Origin: an uncultured Hungatella sp.
Lineage (GTDB): Bacteria > Bacillota > Clostridia > Lachnospirales > Lachnospiraceae
DNA length: 64,000 nucleotides
Reading direction: 5' to 3'
Assembly (NCBI GenBank): GCA_910588325.1
Contig: CAJUPP010000010.1
Coordinates: 1 to 64,000, forward strand
Every line of letters begins with the position of its first letter. The stretch's first letter is position 1. Positions 60,805 to 64,000 of the stretch are shown here, in pieces. A program made the translations under genes and the position numbers. The notes under the pieces were generated by a model. The model ran no database searches. It saw only the letters and a program-made list of their open reading frames with translations, and had not been told where the DNA came from.

Positions 60805-61764
60805 TCATATTTCATCCGCCAAAAGCCTATCCACATCCAGAAGCCCCCACCCCTGCTGATTTCTCGGAAGCCCCAGATCCACTGCCCTCTCCCGAAGCCT
60901 CAGCTTCACATCCTTATTTGTCATATATGGATATTTTTCCAGCAAAAGAGCAATAGCCCCCGCCACAATCGGTGTAGACATGGATGTTCCGCTTTTCACC
61001 GAATACTGCCGGATACTGTTGGAGCAGCTAATAATCCCTGCTCCAGGAGCAATGATCTCCGGTTTGCAGATACAGGCTCCTGTAGGCCCCCGCCCGGAAT
61101 AATCTACCATCCGATTTCCCATCACATTCACTTCTTTATGATCGTCCGAGCACCCTACGGTAATCACCTTTCGGCTGATTCCCGGCGTGGTCACGGTCAT
61201 ACGCCCCGGCCCGTTGTTTCCTGCTGCCACCACCATCACCAGACCGTCATCCCAGGCCGCATCCACCCCTCTGACCAACGCGGAATTCTCTGACATGTTC
61301 CTTCTGGAATAGGAACCAACGGAAATATTTACAATCCGGATTCCCAGCCTCTCTTTCTGTTCCCTGATCCACCTAAGCCCTGCCAGTACATCCGATGCAA
61401 ATCCATTCCCCTTTGCATCCAGCACTTTTACAGAAATGATATTGCATCCCGGGGCCATACCGCAGTATCTTCCGTCCGATGCCTCCCCGCTTCCCCCAAT
61501 AATCGCCGAGATATGGGTGCCATGGCCATTGTCGTCATAAGGCATGTTCCGTCTGCGAAGCACATCATAAAAAGCAGTAATTCTATTATCAAAATCCCCA
61601 TGAGGATATATTCCTGTATCTAAAATAGCCACTCCAATCCCCTGTCCGGTATACCCCTGGGAAGAAGGGCCATTGCAGTGAATAAACTGTTTTGCCTGAT
61701 TCAATTTTGGTACCCTGAAATATTTCTTATATTTAGGATATTCAGCGCCGGCACAAACTGCCAT
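60805..61764 (-). CDS. S8-family (subtilisin-like) serine peptidase, intracellular type
   Basis: A 319-residue subtilase. The triad is in place: Asp49 (AILDTGIYPHGDF), His81 (DNGHGTHISAI) and Ser261 (SGTSMSTPIVAG), with oxyanion Asn183 (AAGNNGPG). No signal peptide is seen and little precedes the catalytic domain, so it resembles cytoplasmic AprX/ISP-type proteases. It starts 7 bases beyond the regulator's stop, so it is translationally coupled to the two-component pair. Its substrate is unknown. Confidence 0.9.
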   Translation of the reverse strand: MAVCAGAEYPKYKKYFRVPKLNQAKQFIHCNGPSSQGYTGQGIGVAILDTGIYPHGDFDNRITAFYDVLRRRNMPYDDNGHGTHISAIIGGSGEASDGRYCGMAPGCNIISVKVLDAKGNGFASDVLAGLRWIREQKERLGIRIVNISVGSYSRRNMSENSALVRGVDAAWDDGLVMVVAAGNNGPGRMTVTTPGISRKVITVGCSDDHKEVNVMGNRMVDYSGRGPTGACICKPEIIAPGAGIISCSNSIRQYSVKSGTSMSTPIVAGAIALLLEKYPYMTNKDVKLRLRERAVDLGLPRNQQGWGLLDVDRLLADEI

Positions 61765-61771
61765 TCATCTG

Positions 61772-63112
61772 CTACAATTCCCGTTCTGTTTTTCCATGTA
61801 CCATTGCCACATAAGCGCTGGGTGTCATGCCTGTCTGCTTGCGGAACAATTGGGAAAAATACTGGGGATTATTGCCGCAGCCCACCATTTTCGCCACATT
61901 CTGAATTTTTTCCGGATCGCTGGCTGCCAGGTACTCCTTCGCCTTCCGAATTCTCACAGAAGTCAGATAAGTGGAAAACTTCACCCCTGTTTCCTTCTGA
62001 AATTTCCGGCTGACGTAATCCGTATTCATAAACAGTTTCTGCTCTGATATAAACTTCAGATTCAGGCTGGGACTGCTGATATTTTGTTCCACATATTCGA
62101 AAATCTGTCCAACCATACCGCTGGTAGTGTCCATATTTTTCTGTTTTTCCAAAAAAGATTCCAAATACCGGATAATAATTTCCTTCACCCTGGAAAGCTC
62201 CGTTTCCTGCTCCAAAACATTTAGAAAATTTGTCAGTTCCGCTGTAGACACCTGCAGGTTATTTAAGGCGATTTTCAAAAACAGGCTGCTGGAAATCTGC
62301 TTTAAAAACTTCAAATCCTGAATCTCATCCAGAAGTCCTGTCAACTGATTTAGCTTCCCTGAATCTCCGCCCATGATAGAAGAAGACAGCTGTTCCAGCT
62401 CTTCCAAAATAACATTATAATTACAGCAGGAAATCACATGAAAGCTGTGAATATAATAAATAATGCTGTAACGGCGCACCTTGTCCAGAATCATCGGAAG
62501 AAGACTGCAAAGATTTCTGTGAGAAACCAGTTCCACCTGCGGCCTCACCGGCTGTCCCGGCATCTCCACGGATATGAGAAACTTTAAAAAATTGTCATAC
62601 TTTACGGCACAGTCTCTGAAAAATAAAATCAGAGTATTCCTCGTATAAATCCCATGGATGATCACATAAGGCATCTTTCGTGTACAATATTCAGAAAGGC
62701 AGGATAAGTAAGTCTCCAGATACGGCATGGAATACTTCTGATGACAGTCTTTCGCCACATCCCGTATGCTTTCCAGAATCTGGGACTCATGACAAGGCTT
62801 TAGCAGATAGTGCTTTACTCCATACTTCATGGCTTTCTTCGCATATTCAAATTCACCGTATCCGGATAAAAGAATAAACTGGGGCGGGGAATCAATCTCC
62901 GAAGTCTTCTCGATCAGTTCCATCGCGTCCATACCAGGCATACGGATATCTGTCAGAACAATATCCGGAGACTCGTCCAGAATCATATCATAAGCCTCCA
63001 GCCCGTTTTTGCACAATCCCACAAGTTCAATATCGTGCTGTTTCCAGTCAATAATCGTAGAAATCGTCTCCCGAATCATACGTTCATCATCTGCAATAAT
63101 CAACTTCAACAT
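61772..63112 (-). CDS. YesN-type response regulator (second)
   Basis: A 446-residue regulator. The receiver has Asp55 (LTDIRMP), the middle of about 210 residues is not recognised, and two AraC helix-turn-helix motifs close the protein (LNLKFISEQKLFMNTDYVSRKFQKETG and IQNVAKMVGCGNNPQYFSQLFRKQTG). I start at the ATG of MLKLIIAD, 5 bases after GGGGTGA; the longer reading begins at a GTG three codons before. Coupled to the kinase upstream and the S8 peptidase downstream. Confidence 0.92.
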   Translation of the reverse strand: MLKLIIADDERMIRETISTIIDWKQHDIELVGLCKNGLEAYDMILDESPDIVLTDIRMPGMDAMELIEKTSEIDSPPQFILLSGYGEFEYAKKAMKYGVKHYLLKPCHESQILESIRDVAKDCHQKYSMPYLETYLSCLSEYCTRKMPYVIIHGIYTRNTLILFFRDCAVKYDNFLKFLISVEMPGQPVRPQVELVSHRNLCSLLPMILDKVRRYSIIYYIHSFHVISCCNYNVILEELEQLSSSIMGGDSGKLNQLTGLLDEIQDLKFLKQISSSLFLKIALNNLQVSTAELTNFLNVLEQETELSRVKEIIIRYLESFLEKQKNMDTTSGMVGQIFEYVEQNISSPSLNLKFISEQKLFMNTDYVSRKFQKETGVKFSTYLTSVRIRKAKEYLAASDPEKIQNVAKMVGCGNNPQYFSQLFRKQTGMTPSAYVAMVHGKTEREL

Positions 63113-63117
63113 AATGT

Positions 63118-64000
63118 TCACCCCTTTTCAAAGGTAATAGGAATATGAATCGCCGCCACGGCAAAACCATCCTTATTGTACAATGTCAGACCATACTCGG
63201 TCCCAAATAAAAGTTTAATCCTCTGATTAATATTAAGCAGGCCTATGCCAAGTCCCTGGGCATTCTGTTTTGACTGCTCTAACTTTTCCAGAAGATTTGC
63301 TTCAAACTGGGAACCGTCATTTTTAACCATGATATACAGCGTATTGTCCGGCTCCCTTGAGACAGCGATAATGACAGAGCACTGATCCGGAAACCGTTCC
63401 AGCCCATATTTGATGGCATTCTCCACAAATGGCTGAATGCTGAAAGGCGGAAGCATAACCTCTGCCAGCTCAGAGTCCAAAACTCCATCCATCCAGGAAT
63501 CCGGACTCTCACAGGGATTCCATGCAAGATCCGTACCGGATTTTTCCGGAACAGCCCCATTGATCTCAAACGAATACACCAGCCGCTCTTCATAGCGGAT
63601 TTTCTGAATCGCAAGATAACGCCGCACCAGTTCCATCTCTTCCTTTAAAGGAACCAGGGAACTTTTCTGGCTTAGGGAAGAACGCAGCAGGGTTCCCAGG
63701 GCCTCCACCATAATAGAGATTTCTTCATTTCCCGATGCTTTTGCCCGCCAGTTAATAGAGTCCAGAGTATTGTAAAGAAAATGAGGATTGATCTGGGCCT
63801 CCAAAGATTTTAACTGCATGGTCTTCATCTCCAGATTCAGCTTATAATCATTGGTGATAAGTGTATTGACCTTCTGAGCCATGCTGTCAAAATACTGATG
63901 CATCAGGCCGATTTCATCCTTTCTCTGGGAGTAATCATAGGGAACCTGAATAATGTCCGTATTGTCCCCGTGGAAAGAAGCCATTTTCTGACACAAAACT
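63118..64000 (-). CDS. YesM-type sensor histidine kinase (partial)
   Basis: C-terminal part of a sensor kinase whose 5' end lies beyond the window. It begins in a HAMP-like region (DEIGLMHQYFDSMAQKVNTLI), then QINPHFLYNTLDSINW with the phospho-His, and the ATPase domain (ENAIKYGLERF, NDGSQF, GLGIGLLNINQRIKLLFG). It stops 6 bases before the regulator start. Together with the YesN-type gene it forms the second system of this kind in the window. Confidence 0.92.
   Translation of the reverse strand, partial: VLCQKMASFHGDNTDIIQVPYDYSQRKDEIGLMHQYFDSMAQKVNTLITNDYKLNLEMKTMQLKSLEAQINPHFLYNTLDSINWRAKASGNEEISIMVEALGTLLRSSLSQKSSLVPLKEEMELVRRYLAIQKIRYEERLVYSFEINGAVPEKSGTDLAWNPCESPDSWMDGVLDSELAEVMLPPFSIQPFVENAIKYGLERFPDQCSVIIAVSREPDNTLYIMVKNDGSQFEANLLEKLEQSKQNAQGLGIGLLNINQRIKLLFGTEYGLTLYNKDGFAVAAIHIPITFEKG

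Overview
The window looks like a chromosomal segment of a gut-type Clostridia bacterium, most likely Lachnospiraceae. The support is indirect: YesM/YesN-type two-component systems beside CUT1 sugar ABC transporters, HemZ, RNase Y, a GLUG-repeat surface protein, a SpoIIM-like protein next to a NUDIX hydrolase, AGGAGG-type ribosome sites and Firmicute-like promoters. I see no CRISPR array, prophage or intact insertion sequence. Almost everything is on the minus strand. The only plus-strand genes are a TetR regulator, one tRNA-Arg(CCG), a GH105-like hydrolase and one small secreted protein.

Layout. 1-3,780: a sensor kinase/OmpR-type regulator pair, then an AIM24-like protein and apt. 3,797-10,475: a TetR-controlled, translationally coupled operon of an RND/MMPL transporter, a 1100-residue membrane-anchored GLUG protein with an internal coiled coil, and a small helix-turn-helix protein. 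10,505-17,080: housekeeping genes (metA, ligA, a pseudouridine synthase, queA), two uncharacterised membrane proteins and the tRNA. 17,397-37,614: a 20-kb carbohydrate-use locus.

The carbohydrate locus has two halves. The downstream half has its own promoter with a palindrome inside it, and encodes a LplB/LplC/lipoprotein transporter, two Gfo/Idh/MocA oxidoreductases, a GntR/FCD regulator and a GH3 enzyme. The upstream half encodes a second CUT1 transporter and a GH2 enzyme. It is preceded by an overlapping sensory operon: a small AraC protein, a membrane-anchored solute-binding paralogue, a YesM-type kinase and a YesN-type regulator. A 22-bp-spaced direct repeat sits upstream of the transporter's binding-protein gene and is a good candidate YesN site.

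37,847-45,839: spoIIM-like gene, NUDIX hydrolase, secreted cell-wall-binding protein, rny, recX-recA (with a LexA-type box), and hisS-aspS, which begins at 47,157. 47,192-50,076: a divergent pectin-degradation pair (GH28 and GH105) lying between hemZ and hisS, inside what is normally a relA/MBL/hemZ/hisS/aspS cluster. 50,125-56,855: hemZ, a metallo-beta-lactamase-fold hydrolase, relA, a decayed HD-phosphohydrolase pseudogene, an inositol-phosphatase-family gene and an Rrf2 regulator. 57,122-64,000: a fumarate-reductase-like flavoprotein with an SDR, a small secreted protein, an intracellular-type subtilisin, and a second YesM/YesN-type pair whose kinase runs off the right edge.

The most unusual items are the sensory operon with its own binding-protein paralogue, the TetR/MMPL/GLUG/HTH operon, the pectin pair inside a housekeeping cluster, and the HD pseudogene whose three fragments lie in three frames. 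Start codons were moved from the longest ORF where a better ribosome site or a promoter position argued for it. All family assignments come from reading motifs, not from a database search.
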